Notes: generated by a model from the letters alone, not told the origin. Positions 23,779 through 32,313 are shown, counted from the stretch's first letter. The stretch: DNA of 64,000 bases from Anaerolineae bacterium (GCA_013178295.1 JABLWW010000019.1:45794-109793), one strand, 5' to 3'. Made by a program: numbers and translations.

Positions 23779-24746
23779 GCCGCGGCGGTTTCATCTCCAG
23801 CGATGTGATCATCGTCGGCGGCGGCCCGGCAGGCGCCGCCTGTGCATGGCGTCTGCGGCAGGGCGGGGCGTCGTGTCTCATCCTCGACCGTCAGCCCTTC
23901 CCGCGCGCCAAACCCTGCGCCGGGTGGGTGACCCCGCAGGTGTGGCACGACCTGGGTGTCTCCCCCGATGCCTACCCCCACAGCCTGACTGTCTTTCGCA
24001 GGATGTCCATCACCTTGGGCGGGGCGGCGTTCACCCTGCCCACGCTGCAATACGCCATCCGCCGCATCGAGTTTGACCACTGGCTGCTGCAGCGCGCCGC
24101 GGCGCCGTTTCAGGTGCATTTGGTGCGCAATATTGCCCCCGCCGTGGGCGGCGGATACATTCTGGACGACGCCTTTTTCTGCCGCTATCTGGTGGGGGCG
24201 GGGGGCAGCGGATGCCCGGTCTATCAGCGTTTGTTCAAGCCTGTCTTCCCGCATCATCCGCAGACGCAGATCGTTGCCATGGAAGCCGAGTTTGCCGCTC
24301 CCATCCGCGACCCGCGCTGCCGTCTGTGGTTTATGGAAAATCACCTGCCCGGCTATGCCTGGTATGTGCCCAAAAGCGGCGGTGTGCTCAACATCGGTGT
24401 GGGCGGCAAAGCCGCGCCGCTCAAGGCGCGCGGCGACAGCCTGAAGAACCACTGGGAAGCCCTGCTGCAAAAACTGCACCGCATGGGGCTGCTGGCGGAC
24501 GACCCCCCGCCGCCGCGAGCCTATACCTATTTTCTGCGCCAGCCGCACCCGGAGGTGCGCCTTGCCGATGCGCTGCTGACGGGCGACGCCGCCGGGCTTG
24601 CCACGCGCGATATGGGCGAGGGGATTGCCCCCGCCATCCGCAGCGGGCTGCTGGCTGCGGATGCCATTCTGCACGGCAGCCGCGACCACCAGCAGCTGCG
24701 CGGCATCCCCGCCTATTCTTTCCCCTCGCTGCTGCGTCTGCGCTGA
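23775..24746 (+). CDS. Geranylgeranyl-reductase-like FAD oxidoreductase
   Basis: 323-aa flavoprotein of the geranylgeranyl reductase/PHBH superfamily. The FAD-binding Rossmann motif is VIIVGGGPAGAACAWRLRQ, followed by PCAGWVTPQVW, the GGR-type PGYAWYVPKSGGVLNIGVGG, and the second FAD motif DALLTGDAAGLATRDMGEGI. It is somewhat shorter than typical family members (350-400 aa). The ATG at 23775 shares ATGA with the CFA-like gene, pointing to translational coupling. The likely role is hydride reduction of a carbon-carbon double bond in lipid, possibly the methylene product of its partner; this is inference from the pairing. Confidence 0.88.
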   Translation: MSRGGFISSDVIIVGGGPAGAACAWRLRQGGASCLILDRQPFPRAKPCAGWVTPQVWHDLGVSPDAYPHSLTVFRRMSITLGGAAFTLPTLQYAIRRIEFDHWLLQRAAAPFQVHLVRNIAPAVGGGYILDDAFFCRYLVGAGGSGCPVYQRLFKPVFPHHPQTQIVAMEAEFAAPIRDPRCRLWFMENHLPGYAWYVPKSGGVLNIGVGGKAAPLKARGDSLKNHWEALLQKLHRMGLLADDPPPPRAYTYFLRQPHPEVRLADALLTGDAAGLATRDMGEGIAPAIRSGLLAADAILHGSRDHQQLRGIPAYSFPSLLRLR

Positions 24747-24778
24747 GGGTGCTTGCCGCCGGGCGGCAGGGGGCAAAT

Positions 24779-25024
24779 TTGGTATCATGCTTTCAAGCGC
24801 ATCCGGCGCTGCGTGTGCCGCTGCGCAACAATCCTTTCCTGATGATCGGCATGGCGCTGGCGTTTGTTCTGCATGTGCTGGCGACTGAACTGCCCTTCCT
24901 GCAAGCACTGCTGCGCACTCAGCCGCTGCCGCTCAACTGGTGGGGCATCTTTGCTCTCATCGCCGCCTCGATTTTTCTGGTGGCAGAGGTGTATAAGCGC
25001 GTCAGTGCCCTGCGCCGCAGTTAA
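24779..25024 (+). pseudogene. Remnant: C-terminal helices of a cation P-type ATPase
   Basis: The frame encodes LRVPLRNNPFLMIGMALAF, then LHVLATELPFLQALLRTQPL and LPLNWWGIFALIAASIFLVAE, which correspond to the last two membrane helices and tail of Ca2+-type P-type ATPases (usual pattern NPFL..PFLQ..F.T.PL....W). No nucleotide-binding or phosphorylation domain precedes it; upstream is the flavoprotein gene in another frame. A TTG at 24779 could start an 81-residue peptide, but a decayed gene is the simpler reading. It overlaps the stop of the convergent glycosyltransferase by 4 nt. Confidence 0.6.
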
Positions 25025-26583
25025 GGAGCAGGAAACCCCTGATAGATGTGGATGCCGCCGACCTGCAGTAGCGGTTCGATGCGGGCGGCATCCAGCGGGT
25101 AGGCTTGCGGGGCGCGCTGCGCCAGCACGCTCTCCAGCGTTTGCCCCTGAACGGGGTCAACCAGGATAAAAGCGCGGCGGTAGGAGCGGTGGACATATTC
25201 GCGCCAGTGCACGTCGGGGATGCTGTGCAGACGGGCATAGTAACCCACCTGCGGGTCAATCGGGTAATCGGCGATGATGATGTCGCCCGCTTCCACCCTG
25301 CCCGCCAGGTAGATCACCGCCTGCTCAAGCTCGCTTTTGGCGTTCCAGTCGCCCAGGCTGGGCAGAGTTTGAAGCACGGTGAGCAGCATCAGCAGTGCCA
25401 GAACAACGGCAACTGCCGCATGCACGCCGCGCGCGCCAATCCAGCCGCGCAGTGCATTCAGTGCCCCTGCCCAGCCGCCCGCTGCCCACAGCAAAAACAG
25501 CGGCACGAGCGAAAGCCAGATTTTGGGGATCGGCTGCGGACGCTGTGCCAGTGTGACGGCGGTCATCCACAGCGGCAGCACCACCTGCAGCGGAAGGCGG
25601 AAGCGGCACACACGGCGGTGGAGCGGCAGCGAAAGCACCACCCCCGCAACCAGCGCCGCCGTCAGCCAGGGCGGCACTTCTCTGACCCACTGCGCCAACG
25701 CTGCGCCCACCCCGCCCGGCAGGGCTTCCATCAGTGCATCCCAGCCCATCGGAGCGACAAACGGGTTGCGCAGCAGCGCGTCGCTGCCCGAAACGAGGAT
25801 CACCGGCAGGTAGCACAGCGCCGTCAGTGCGGCTGTGCCCGCCCCAAATGCCAGCAGACAGATGCCGAAGCGCCAAAAACTGCCGTAGGCGGGTTTTGCC
25901 TCGCCCAGCGCGGCGGAGAAAAACAGCCACAGCCACACCCCGCCAAAGGGGTAGAGCATGACCGGTACGGTGTAGAACCCCAGCGCCGCCAGCAGGGTGA
26001 TCAGCGCCCATCCCAGCGCGCTGCGCCTGCCCAGCAGATAGCCCCCCAGCAGGAACAGGAGACAGGTCAGCAGTTGCAGCAGACTGTAACCGCGCGCCGT
26101 TACCGAGTAGTCCACCAGCAGCGGCAGATAGGCCGTCAGCCCTGCCATGATCAGGGCGGCATGGCGGTTGTAGTGTGTGCGCGCCAGCGCATAGGCGGCG
26201 GGCAGCAGCAGCAAACCGGCAAACAGCGCCGGAAGACGCACCGCCCAGGGCTGCATCCCCACCAGGCGGATGGCAAAATGCACCAGCAGCGAGTGGAAAA
26301 TGTGATTGTTGGGCAGGTGATAGTCGCTGACCACCGCCGTCAGCGGGCGGCTGGCAAACGCCACCACTGTGTAGGCTTCGTCATACTGCATGGGCGCGTT
26401 GAGCCGCACCACGCGCACCAGCAGCGCCGCACACACCAGCATCCCCAGCGCCAGCGCCTCACCGCGGGTGAGAGGCACAGCGCGCACCCATGCCCACAGC
26501 GCAGCGGCATCTTCTGCCAGGCGCTGTGCGCCGCATGAGATTGCCTTTTGCCACCTTGCCCGGCTGAGGAGCGTGTGTTTCAT
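25021..26583 (-). CDS. Membrane glycosyltransferase, GT39/ArnT-like
   Basis: 520-aa polytopic protein with about eleven hydrophobic segments, GT-C fold. The first periplasmic loop carries MQYDEAYTVVAF, in which the Asp-Glu pair corresponds to the catalytic DE motif of dolichyl/undecaprenyl-phosphate sugar transferases, followed by YHLPNNHIFHSLLVHFAI. The final 100 residues form a soluble outer domain (EQAVIYLAGRVEAGDIIIAD). GGAGG lies 8 nt before ATG 26583. Such enzymes transfer a sugar from a polyprenyl phosphate to lipid or protein on the outer face; acceptor and donor are unknown. It is divergent from the MOCOS-like gene. Confidence 0.85.
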   Translation of the reverse strand: MKHTLLSRARWQKAISCGAQRLAEDAAALWAWVRAVPLTRGEALALGMLVCAALLVRVVRLNAPMQYDEAYTVVAFASRPLTAVVSDYHLPNNHIFHSLLVHFAIRLVGMQPWAVRLPALFAGLLLLPAAYALARTHYNRHAALIMAGLTAYLPLLVDYSVTARGYSLLQLLTCLLFLLGGYLLGRRSALGWALITLLAALGFYTVPVMLYPFGGVWLWLFFSAALGEAKPAYGSFWRFGICLLAFGAGTAALTALCYLPVILVSGSDALLRNPFVAPMGWDALMEALPGGVGAALAQWVREVPPWLTAALVAGVVLSLPLHRRVCRFRLPLQVVLPLWMTAVTLAQRPQPIPKIWLSLVPLFLLWAAGGWAGALNALRGWIGARGVHAAVAVVLALLMLLTVLQTLPSLGDWNAKSELEQAVIYLAGRVEAGDIIIADYPIDPQVGYYARLHSIPDVHWREYVHRSYRRAFILVDPVQGQTLESVLAQRAPQAYPLDAARIEPLLQVGGIHIYQGFPAP

Positions 26584-26648
26584 CTCCTAAACCTCCGCGC
26601 CGTCATCATACCATAGATTCGTGTGTGGGATGCGCCAGTGTGTGGGGG

Positions 26649-26654
26649 TATAAT
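26649..26654 (+). promoter_or_regulatory. -10 box of the MOCOS-like gene
   Basis: TATAAT, 48 nt upstream of ATG 26703; no convincing -35. The message would include the AAGGAGA ribosome site. Confidence 0.45.
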
Positions 26655-26702
26655 AGCGATAGCGGTCTTAACCTGTCATCTAAAAGGAGACATTTTTCGC
26701 CC

Positions 26703-28166
26703 ATGACCTCTGCTGTCACACAGAACACACTGCGCCAGGCGCACTACCCGCCCGAGGCGCTTGCCGAGGCGCAGGAGGATTTTCTGCGCCGCTTTCCCGC
26801 GTATACCCACACCCGGCAGCTGGACGAACTGCGCCGCACCCAGTACGGGCGGCTTGACCGTTTGGGGCACGTCTATCTCGATTACACCGGCGGAGGCTTG
26901 TATGCCGAGGCGCAGGTGGAAGCCCACCGCCAGCTGCTGCTGGAAAACGTCTTCGGCAACCCGCATTCGGGCAACCCCACCTCGCTGGCGATGACGCGGC
27001 TGGTGGAGCGCGCCCGAGCCTACACACTGGAATTTTTCAACGCCCCGCCGCAGGAGTATGTGTGCATCTTCACCCAAAATGCCAGCGGTGCGCTCAAGCT
27101 GGTGGGCGAAGCCTACCCCTTTGCGCGCGGTGGGCGCTACCTGCTCACCTTCGATAACCACAACTCGGTCAACGGCATCCGCGAGTTTGCCCGCCGCGGC
27201 GGAGCGCAGTATGTCTATGCCCCCATCCTCCCGCCCGACCTGCGCATTGACGCCGGGCGTTTGGAAAGCCTGCTGGCAGAAGCCGACCCGGCTGCCGATA
27301 ACCTGTTTGCCTACCCGGCGCAGTCGAACTTTTCCGGCGTGCAGCACAGCCTGGAGTGGATTGCCCGCGCCCAAGCCCGCGGCTGGGATGTGCTGCTGGA
27401 TGCGGCTGCTTTCACCCCCGCCAACCGCCTCGATCTTTCTGCCGTGCGCCCCGATTTTGTCGTCCTCTCGTTCTACAAAATCTTTGGCTACCCCACCGGG
27501 GTGGGGGCGCTGCTGGCGCGCCGTCAAAAGCTGGGCAAACTGCACCGCCCATGGTTTGCGGGCGGTACCATCACCGTCGCTTCGGTGCAGGGCGACCGCT
27601 ACTATCTGCACGAGGGCGCCGAGGGGTTTGAGGACGGCACGCTCAATTACCTCAGCCTGCCAGCGGTGGAGATCGGTTTGCGCCACATCCAGAGCATCGG
27701 CTATGACATCATCCACACCCGCGTGCATGCCCTGTGCGGCTGGCTGCTGGAAGAGATGACCGCCCTGCGCCACCCCAACGGGCTGCCGCTGGTCAAAATC
27801 TATGGGCCGGAGAGCGCCGAGGGGCGCGGTGCCACCATTGCTTTCAACTTCTTCGACCGCAACGGGCACTTCATTGACCATCTGCGCGTTGAGGAACGCG
27901 CCAACCGGGCGGGCATCTCGCTGCGCACGGGGTGTTTTTGCAACCCCGGCGGCGGCGAGACGGCGCTGGGGCTTTCGGCGGATGAGTTGACCACCTGCTT
28001 TTCGCTCAGCCAGCGCATGGAGTATCAGGACTTTCGCCGCTGTATCAACGATAAGAGCACCGGGGCGGTGCGCGTCTCGCTGGGGCTGGCATCCACCTTT
28101 GCCGACGCCTACCGCTTTATGACCTTTGCCGCCGCCTTCAGCGATTGCTGTGCCGAGTCGGTGTAG
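26703..28166 (+). CDS. Class V aminotransferase, molybdenum-cofactor-sulfurase-like
   Basis: 487-aa PLP enzyme of the cysteine desulfurase fold. The PLP lysine is K259 in LSFYKIFGYPTGVGALL, a sequence especially typical of MOCOS-like members. Other landmarks are YLDYTGGGLYAEAQ, FGNPHSGNPTS, the PLP-contact FTQNASGALKLVGE and DAAAFTPANRLDL. A Cys in the C-terminal loop, LRTGCFCNPGGGETALG, is positioned like the persulfide-carrying Cys. The C-terminal MOSC domain of full MOCOS is absent, so it may supply sulfur to an unlinked acceptor. ATG 26703 is preceded by AAAGGAGA and a TATAAT. No molybdenum enzyme lies nearby. Confidence 0.88.
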   Translation: MTSAVTQNTLRQAHYPPEALAEAQEDFLRRFPAYTHTRQLDELRRTQYGRLDRLGHVYLDYTGGGLYAEAQVEAHRQLLLENVFGNPHSGNPTSLAMTRLVERARAYTLEFFNAPPQEYVCIFTQNASGALKLVGEAYPFARGGRYLLTFDNHNSVNGIREFARRGGAQYVYAPILPPDLRIDAGRLESLLAEADPAADNLFAYPAQSNFSGVQHSLEWIARAQARGWDVLLDAAAFTPANRLDLSAVRPDFVVLSFYKIFGYPTGVGALLARRQKLGKLHRPWFAGGTITVASVQGDRYYLHEGAEGFEDGTLNYLSLPAVEIGLRHIQSIGYDIIHTRVHALCGWLLEEMTALRHPNGLPLVKIYGPESAEGRGATIAFNFFDRNGHFIDHLRVEERANRAGISLRTGCFCNPGGGETALGLSADELTTCFSLSQRMEYQDFRRCINDKSTGAVRVSLGLASTFADAYRFMTFAAAFSDCCAESV

Positions 28167-28340
28167 ATGGGGCTTGCCCGCGATGATAGACCCCACCCCG
28201 GTATGTCGGCATGGCGTTGGGTTTCGGGGCGTGGGGTTGCCCTCCCCCGTCCCCTCCCGGCTCCCTGCGGGAGTGCTGCGCAAAGGGAGGGGGGTTCACC
28301 CCGCCAATGATTGCGATGGGGCAAGCCCCATCCGACGGCG
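28167..28340. repeat. Intergenic repeat region
   Basis: Contains a diverged copy of the 92-bp repeat (GGCATGGCGTTGGGTTTC and the CCTCCC/GGGAGG palindrome interrupted by GGCTCCCTGCGGGAG) and a perfect GATGGGGCAAGCCCCATC palindrome at 28315-28332. It fills most of the 261-nt gap between the MOCOS-like gene and deoC; the rest is the deoC promoter. Confidence 0.6.
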
Positions 28341-28355
28341 CGGCGGGCGTGTGGA

Positions 28356-28383
28356 TTGACAGATGGGCAAAAACCCGTATAAT
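28356..28383 (+). promoter_or_regulatory. deoC promoter
   Basis: TTGACA (28356-28361) - 16 bp - TATAAT (28378-28383), predicting a leader of about 38 nt that includes the AGCGAGG ribosome site. Confidence 0.75.
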
Positions 28384-28427
28384 TGCACCTGTCATCCTGT
28401 GATTACAACTTATGTGAGCGAGGTCTT

Positions 28428-29144
28428 ATGATGTATCTCCCTGAACCGATCGAATCGGCGCGGCAGATTGCGCGTATGATGGATATCAGCGCCGTGCGCG
28501 CCGAAAGCAGCGACGAGCGCATCCGCGAGGTGGTCGAAGCCGCCATCCGCTACGATTGTTACCTGGTTACCATGCTGCCGACGCAGACACCCTATGCCAA
28601 ATCGCTGCTGGCGGGCAGGGAGTTCCCCAAAGTGGGCGGCAATGTGGGCTTCCCCTCCGGCGGGCAGACGACGCGCATCAAGGCGCTCGAGGCGCAGGAA
28701 CTGGTGGAGATGGGCGTGGACGAGATTGACATGGTGATTGACGTGGCGGCGCTGATCTCCGGGCACAGCCAGCGGGTGTATGAGGATATCCGCGCTGTGG
28801 CGCAGGCCTGTCAGGGCAAGCCGCTCAAGGTCATTCTCGAGTGCTATTACCTCAACGAGGATCAGATACGCGAGGGGTGCGAGCTGGCAATCCGCGCTGG
28901 GGCGGCGTATATCAAAACTGGCAGCGGGTGGGCGCCGGGCGGCGCCACGCTGGAGAATGTGGCGCTGATCAAAGCCTGCGTGGGCGAGCGGGCAAAGATC
29001 AAAGCTTCGGGCGGCATCCGCGGCATCGAGACGCTGCTGGAGATGTACCGCCGCGGGGCGACGCGCTTTGGCATCTCGTGCGCTTCGGCGGCGCGCATTT
29101 TGGAAGCCGCTCAAAAACTGACTTACCCCGTGCGTTTTGGCTGA
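28428..29144 (+). CDS. deoC: Deoxyribose-phosphate aldolase
   Basis: 238-aa class I aldolase, cleaving 2-deoxyribose-5-phosphate to glyceraldehyde-3-phosphate and acetaldehyde in nucleoside catabolism. The Schiff-base Lys163 lies in AAYIKTGSGWAPGGAT; the second active-site Lys is in AKIKASGGIRGIETLLEM, and the conserved Asp in VDEIDMVIDVAALIS is present. Length and TIM-barrel motifs fit the family. Two adjacent ATG codons (28428, 28431) can start it. It stands alone with a strong promoter; no nucleoside phosphorylase is adjacent. Confidence 0.95.
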   Translation: MMYLPEPIESARQIARMMDISAVRAESSDERIREVVEAAIRYDCYLVTMLPTQTPYAKSLLAGREFPKVGGNVGFPSGGQTTRIKALEAQELVEMGVDEIDMVIDVAALISGHSQRVYEDIRAVAQACQGKPLKVILECYYLNEDQIREGCELAIRAGAAYIKTGSGWAPGGATLENVALIKACVGERAKIKASGGIRGIETLLEMYRRGATRFGISCASAARILEAAQKLTYPVRFG

Positions 29145-29173
29145 TGCACACGGTGCGCTGGGGGCGGGCGCGT

Positions 29174-29590
29174 TTAGTCAATCAACCCCATGCGCACCGC
29201 ACGGGCGATGAGCTGCATGCGCGTCTGCACGCCGAAACGCTTGAACAGCAGGCTGATGTGCCCCTTGACCGTGCTGACCGAGACGTGGAGCTGGCGCGCA
29301 ATCTGACGGTTCGTCATCCCTTCTGCCACAGCGCGCAGCACCAGCGCCTGACGGTCGGGAAGCACCAACTGGGCTGTGTCGTGCTGTGCCTGCAGGCGGC
29401 GGTTGGCAGGGAAAGCAACCACCAGCCCGCCCAGTTGAAAGGTGCACAGCGAATCGCCCGCCGCACTGCTCTCCATCCCCGGCGGACGCCAGCCGCCCTG
29501 GGCGATTAACGCCATCAGCGCTTCGCTTTCCAGCGCCAGTTCAAACAGGGCGTAGTGCTCGTCATCGGGCAGATATAACAGACGTGTCAT
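29174..29590 (-). CDS. LuxR-type HTH regulator
   Basis: 138-aa regulator. The C-terminal 60 residues are a GerE/LuxR helix-turn-helix: LPDRQALVLRAVAEGMTNRQ, then QLHVSVSTVKGHISLLFKRF. The N-terminal 75 residues are unfamiliar and carry no receiver phosphorylation motif, so this is not a normal response regulator. Starting at ATG 29590, it is transcribed from a promoter (29660-29688) whose -10 box touches the dyad 29643-29660. It is divergent from the site-2 protease and convergent with deoC. The ligand or partner is unknown. Confidence 0.85.
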   Translation of the reverse strand: MTRLLYLPDDEHYALFELALESEALMALIAQGGWRPPGMESSAAGDSLCTFQLGGLVVAFPANRRLQAQHDTAQLVLPDRQALVLRAVAEGMTNRQIARQLHVSVSTVKGHISLLFKRFGVQTRMQLIARAVRMGLID

Positions 29591-29642
29591 GGGCGTTTGC
29601 TCTTGGGCGCGGCGGGCGTGTGTGGGCAGTCCCTCTGATGCG

Positions 29643-29660
29643 TTAGAATATTTGTTCTAA
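29643..29660. promoter_or_regulatory. TTAGAA-N6-TTCTAA operator in the luxR/protease divergent region
   Basis: Perfect 6-bp arms around TATTTG. Its centre (GAATATTTGTTC) is one change from the GAAC-N4-GTTC LexA box known in Gram-positive and some Chloroflexota bacteria. It sits at the -10/start of the LuxR-type gene promoter. Confidence 0.5.
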
Positions 29661-29688
29661 TTATGATGACATGCGGCGTATTTGTCAA
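29660..29688 (-). promoter_or_regulatory. Promoter of the LuxR-type gene
   Basis: TTGACA (29683-29688) - 17 bp - CATAAT (29660-29665) on the minus strand, overlapping the dyad at 29643-29660. Confidence 0.65.
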
Positions 29689-29792
29689 GGTTTTTGGGAA
29701 TGCGGGCGCAGGCTGTGTCGTTTTTATATATTATTAATATAAATATGCTAATATCAGGGAGATATGAAAGTGGAAAGCGGAGGAACAGTGTC

Positions 29793-30884
29793 ATGAAATG
29801 GTCATGGAAAATTGCACGGGTGGCAGGGATTGATATCTTTATGCACACCACCTTTTTGATTCTGGTGGCGTGGGTGGCACTCAGCGCCTGGCTGGCGCAG
29901 CGCAATGTGCAGGCGATGCTGGGCGGGGTGATTTTTTTGCTGGCGTTGTTTGCCTGTGTGCTGCTGCACGAGCTGGGGCATGCCCTGACGGCGCGGCGCT
30001 ATGGCATCCAGACGCGTGATATTACCCTGCTGCCGTTTGGCGGTGTGGCGCGGCTGGAGTACATGCCCACCAACCCCATCCAGGAGCTGTGGGTGGCGCT
30101 GGCTGGTCCGGCGGTCAATTTTGCGATTGCGCTGGCGCTGGTGGTGGTTCTGCTGGCGGGCGGGGCGGGGGTGTCGTTCAACCTGTCTGTCAGTGAGGGC
30201 AGTTTTCTGCAGCGGCTGCTGGCAATCAACCTGACCCTGGCGCTGTTCAACCTCATTCCGGCTTTCCCGATGGACGGCGGGCGGGTGGTGCGCGCTCTGC
30301 TTGCCACGCGGCTGGAATATACCCAGGCGACGCACATTGCCGCCGCGCTGGGGCAGGGAATTGCGCTGATGCTGGGGTTCATCGGGCTGTTCAACAACCC
30401 CTTCCTGCTGTTTATCGCCTTGTTTGTCTGGATTGGCGCGGCACAGGAAGCCAGCATGGTGCAGGTCAAGACGGCGCTGGGCGGGATTCCCGTCTCGGCA
30501 GCCATGATGACCAATTTTCAGACGCTCTCGCCCGGCGATACCATCGGTCGGGCGGCGGAGCTTGTCCTCAGCGGCAGCCAGCAGGATTTTCCGGTCACCG
30601 CCGACGGGCGTGTGGTGGGTATCCTCACCCGCGAGGACTTGATGCGGGCGCTTGCCAGCCACGATGAGCATCTGCTCGTCTCGTATGTGATGCGCAAGGA
30701 TTTTCAGCTGGCGCACGCCTCGTGTATGCTGGATGCCGTCTCGCAGCAGATTCAGGCGGGCGGGCAGAAGATTCTGCCGGTGGTGCAGGGCGGGGCGCTG
30801 GTGGGACTGATCACGCTGGAGAACATCGGCGAGTTTCTCATGATCCAGCGTGCCCGTCAGGCGCGCCGCTTTCAGCGGGCATAG
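29793..30884 (+). CDS. Site-2 protease (M50) with CBS pair
   Basis: 363-aa intramembrane zinc metalloprotease. The HExxH motif is LLHELGHALTARRYG at about residues 54-68 and the second metal site is FPMDGGRVVRALLATR near residue 168; six hydrophobic segments surround them. The C-terminal 130 residues hold two CBS motifs (AAELVLSGSQQDFPVTADGRV... and DAVSQQIQAGGQKILPVVQGG), which may sense adenine nucleotides. GGAGGA precedes ATG 29793; the AT-rich region 29720-29760 probably holds the promoter. Such proteases cleave membrane-bound anti-sigma or other regulatory proteins; no substrate is adjacent. An intrinsic terminator follows directly. Confidence 0.93.
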   Translation: MKWSWKIARVAGIDIFMHTTFLILVAWVALSAWLAQRNVQAMLGGVIFLLALFACVLLHELGHALTARRYGIQTRDITLLPFGGVARLEYMPTNPIQELWVALAGPAVNFAIALALVVVLLAGGAGVSFNLSVSEGSFLQRLLAINLTLALFNLIPAFPMDGGRVVRALLATRLEYTQATHIAAALGQGIALMLGFIGLFNNPFLLFIALFVWIGAAQEASMVQVKTALGGIPVSAAMMTNFQTLSPGDTIGRAAELVLSGSQQDFPVTADGRVVGILTREDLMRALASHDEHLLVSYVMRKDFQLAHASCMLDAVSQQIQAGGQKILPVVQGGALVGLITLENIGEFLMIQRARQARRFQRA

Positions 30885-30892
30885 AGAACAAT

Positions 30893-30929
30893 CTGCCCCG
30901 CCAGCATGCAATTGGCGGGGCAGTTTTTT
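30893..30929 (+). terminator. Intrinsic terminator after the site-2 protease
   Basis: Perfect 11-bp stem CTGCCCCGCCA / TGGCGGGGCAG with a 9-nt loop, followed by six T residues. On the minus strand it could also serve the convergent ZnuA-like gene, though the T-run favours the plus strand. Confidence 0.92.
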
Positions 30930-30951
30930 GTTCAATACCTGGCGGTTACCA

Positions 30952-32313
30952 TCAGGGGGCGGTGCTCAGCGCCTCGGCAATGCGTTTGGCATTGTGCGCC
31001 ATCATCTGCAGATAGGTGGGGGCGGCGCCGTCCGGCGGGGTGATGGAATGGGTGTAGAGGTCGGTTACCACCGTCACACCGCTCTCGGCGGCGATCTGCT
31101 GTGCCAGCTGCGGGTTGCTGCCTGTCTCCAAAAAGATGGCAGGCGCGCCGCTGCTGCGGATGTGATCCACCAGGCGCGCCATCTGCTGGGCTGAGGGAGC
31201 CGCTCCCGTGCTGACGCTGGGGATGATGGTGCCGATGATGCGCAGACCGTAGCGGTCGGCAAAGTAGCCAAAGCTCTCGTGGTTGGTGACCAGCAGACGG
31301 CGCTCGGGCGGGATGCGCTCGATCTGCTGGCGGATGTCGGCATCCAGGGCGCGCAGTTTGGCGATGTAGCTTTCGGCGTTGCGGGTGTAGATGTCCTTCC
31401 CCTGCGGGTCGGCGGCGATCAGCCCGTCGCGGATGTTTTCGACATAGCGGATGACCAGCAGCGGGTCAAGCCAGAAGTGCGGGTCGCCCGCGTCGTGGTG
31501 ATGCCCGCCCAGCGCAGCCGCCAGCAGGGTGATGTGCCCTGGCTGCCAGCGGTTAAATTCGAGCAGAATTTCGCCCTCTGGCAGGTCGAGCACCTGCGCC
31601 TGTGTCAGCCCGGCGCAGTCGGTGAGGGTCAGCTTTTCTTCCACCGCAAGCTCCACCTCTTTCAGCGTGCGCGGGGTGACGTGTCCGTCGCCGTCAACCG
31701 CCAGCAGATACTCGCCCGCTTCGCTGATTTGCAGGCGCAGATAACCGCCGTGAAATGCGGCGCCTTCCAGCGCTTCAAGGTCGACTCCCACAGGCGATGG
31801 GGCTGTTTCGTGCGCCACAGTCAGCAGAGCGGCTTGGGCGCGGTCGGTAGAGGCGGTCAGCGTGGCGGAGGGTTGGGGGGCTTTGCCCAGTTCGGCGCAC
31901 AGCAGCTGCGCCTTTTCTGCGGCGGGCATCACGGCTTCTTCGCCTTCGCGCGCGCTGCGGCTTTGCAGCCCAGCCGAGGCGGTGATGACCTGGCGCTTGC
32001 CCCCGGCGTTTTGCAGCACCGCGTCCAGCCACTCCTCAAACCCGCCGCCGTTGACGATCAGCACCTGGCTGTTGGCGATTTTGACCACATCCTGCGGGGT
32101 AGGCTCAAAGGCGTGCGGGTCAACGCCCAGCGGGATGAGCGTTTCGACCTGGAGCCGATCGCCAGCCACGTTCTGAGCAATATCGGCGAGGAAGGACTGC
32201 ACCGCCAGGACGCTGGGTTTGCCGCCAGGGGCGGGGGCGTTGGGAGTGCAGGCGGCAAGCGCAAGGGTCAGCGAAAAAAACGCAGGCAGAACGATATTGA
32301 AAACCTTTTTCAT
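30952..32313 (-). CDS. znuA: ZnuA-like metal-binding lipoprotein with inserted domain
   Basis: 453-aa zinc/manganese ABC-type binding protein. The lipobox is LALAAC (C22). Metal ligands: VDPHAFEPTPQD, the His-rich LGGHHHDAGDPHFWLDP, and the later NHESFGYFADRYG and LETGSNPQ. It is about 150 residues longer than simple ZnuA because a beta-rich segment (about residues 130-255) with GEYLLAVDGDGHVTPRTLKE is inserted between the first and second His regions. Start ATG 32313 follows GAGGT. It lies 41 nt after the Fur/Zur gene and is probably repressed with it. No ZnuB or ZnuC gene is present. Confidence 0.88.
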   Translation of the reverse strand: MKKVFNIVLPAFFSLTLALAACTPNAPAPGGKPSVLAVQSFLADIAQNVAGDRLQVETLIPLGVDPHAFEPTPQDVVKIANSQVLIVNGGGFEEWLDAVLQNAGGKRQVITASAGLQSRSAREGEEAVMPAAEKAQLLCAELGKAPQPSATLTASTDRAQAALLTVAHETAPSPVGVDLEALEGAAFHGGYLRLQISEAGEYLLAVDGDGHVTPRTLKEVELAVEEKLTLTDCAGLTQAQVLDLPEGEILLEFNRWQPGHITLLAAALGGHHHDAGDPHFWLDPLLVIRYVENIRDGLIAADPQGKDIYTRNAESYIAKLRALDADIRQQIERIPPERRLLVTNHESFGYFADRYGLRIIGTIIPSVSTGAAPSAQQMARLVDHIRSSGAPAIFLETGSNPQLAQQIAAESGVTVVTDLYTHSITPPDGAAPTYLQMMAHNAKRIAEALSTAP

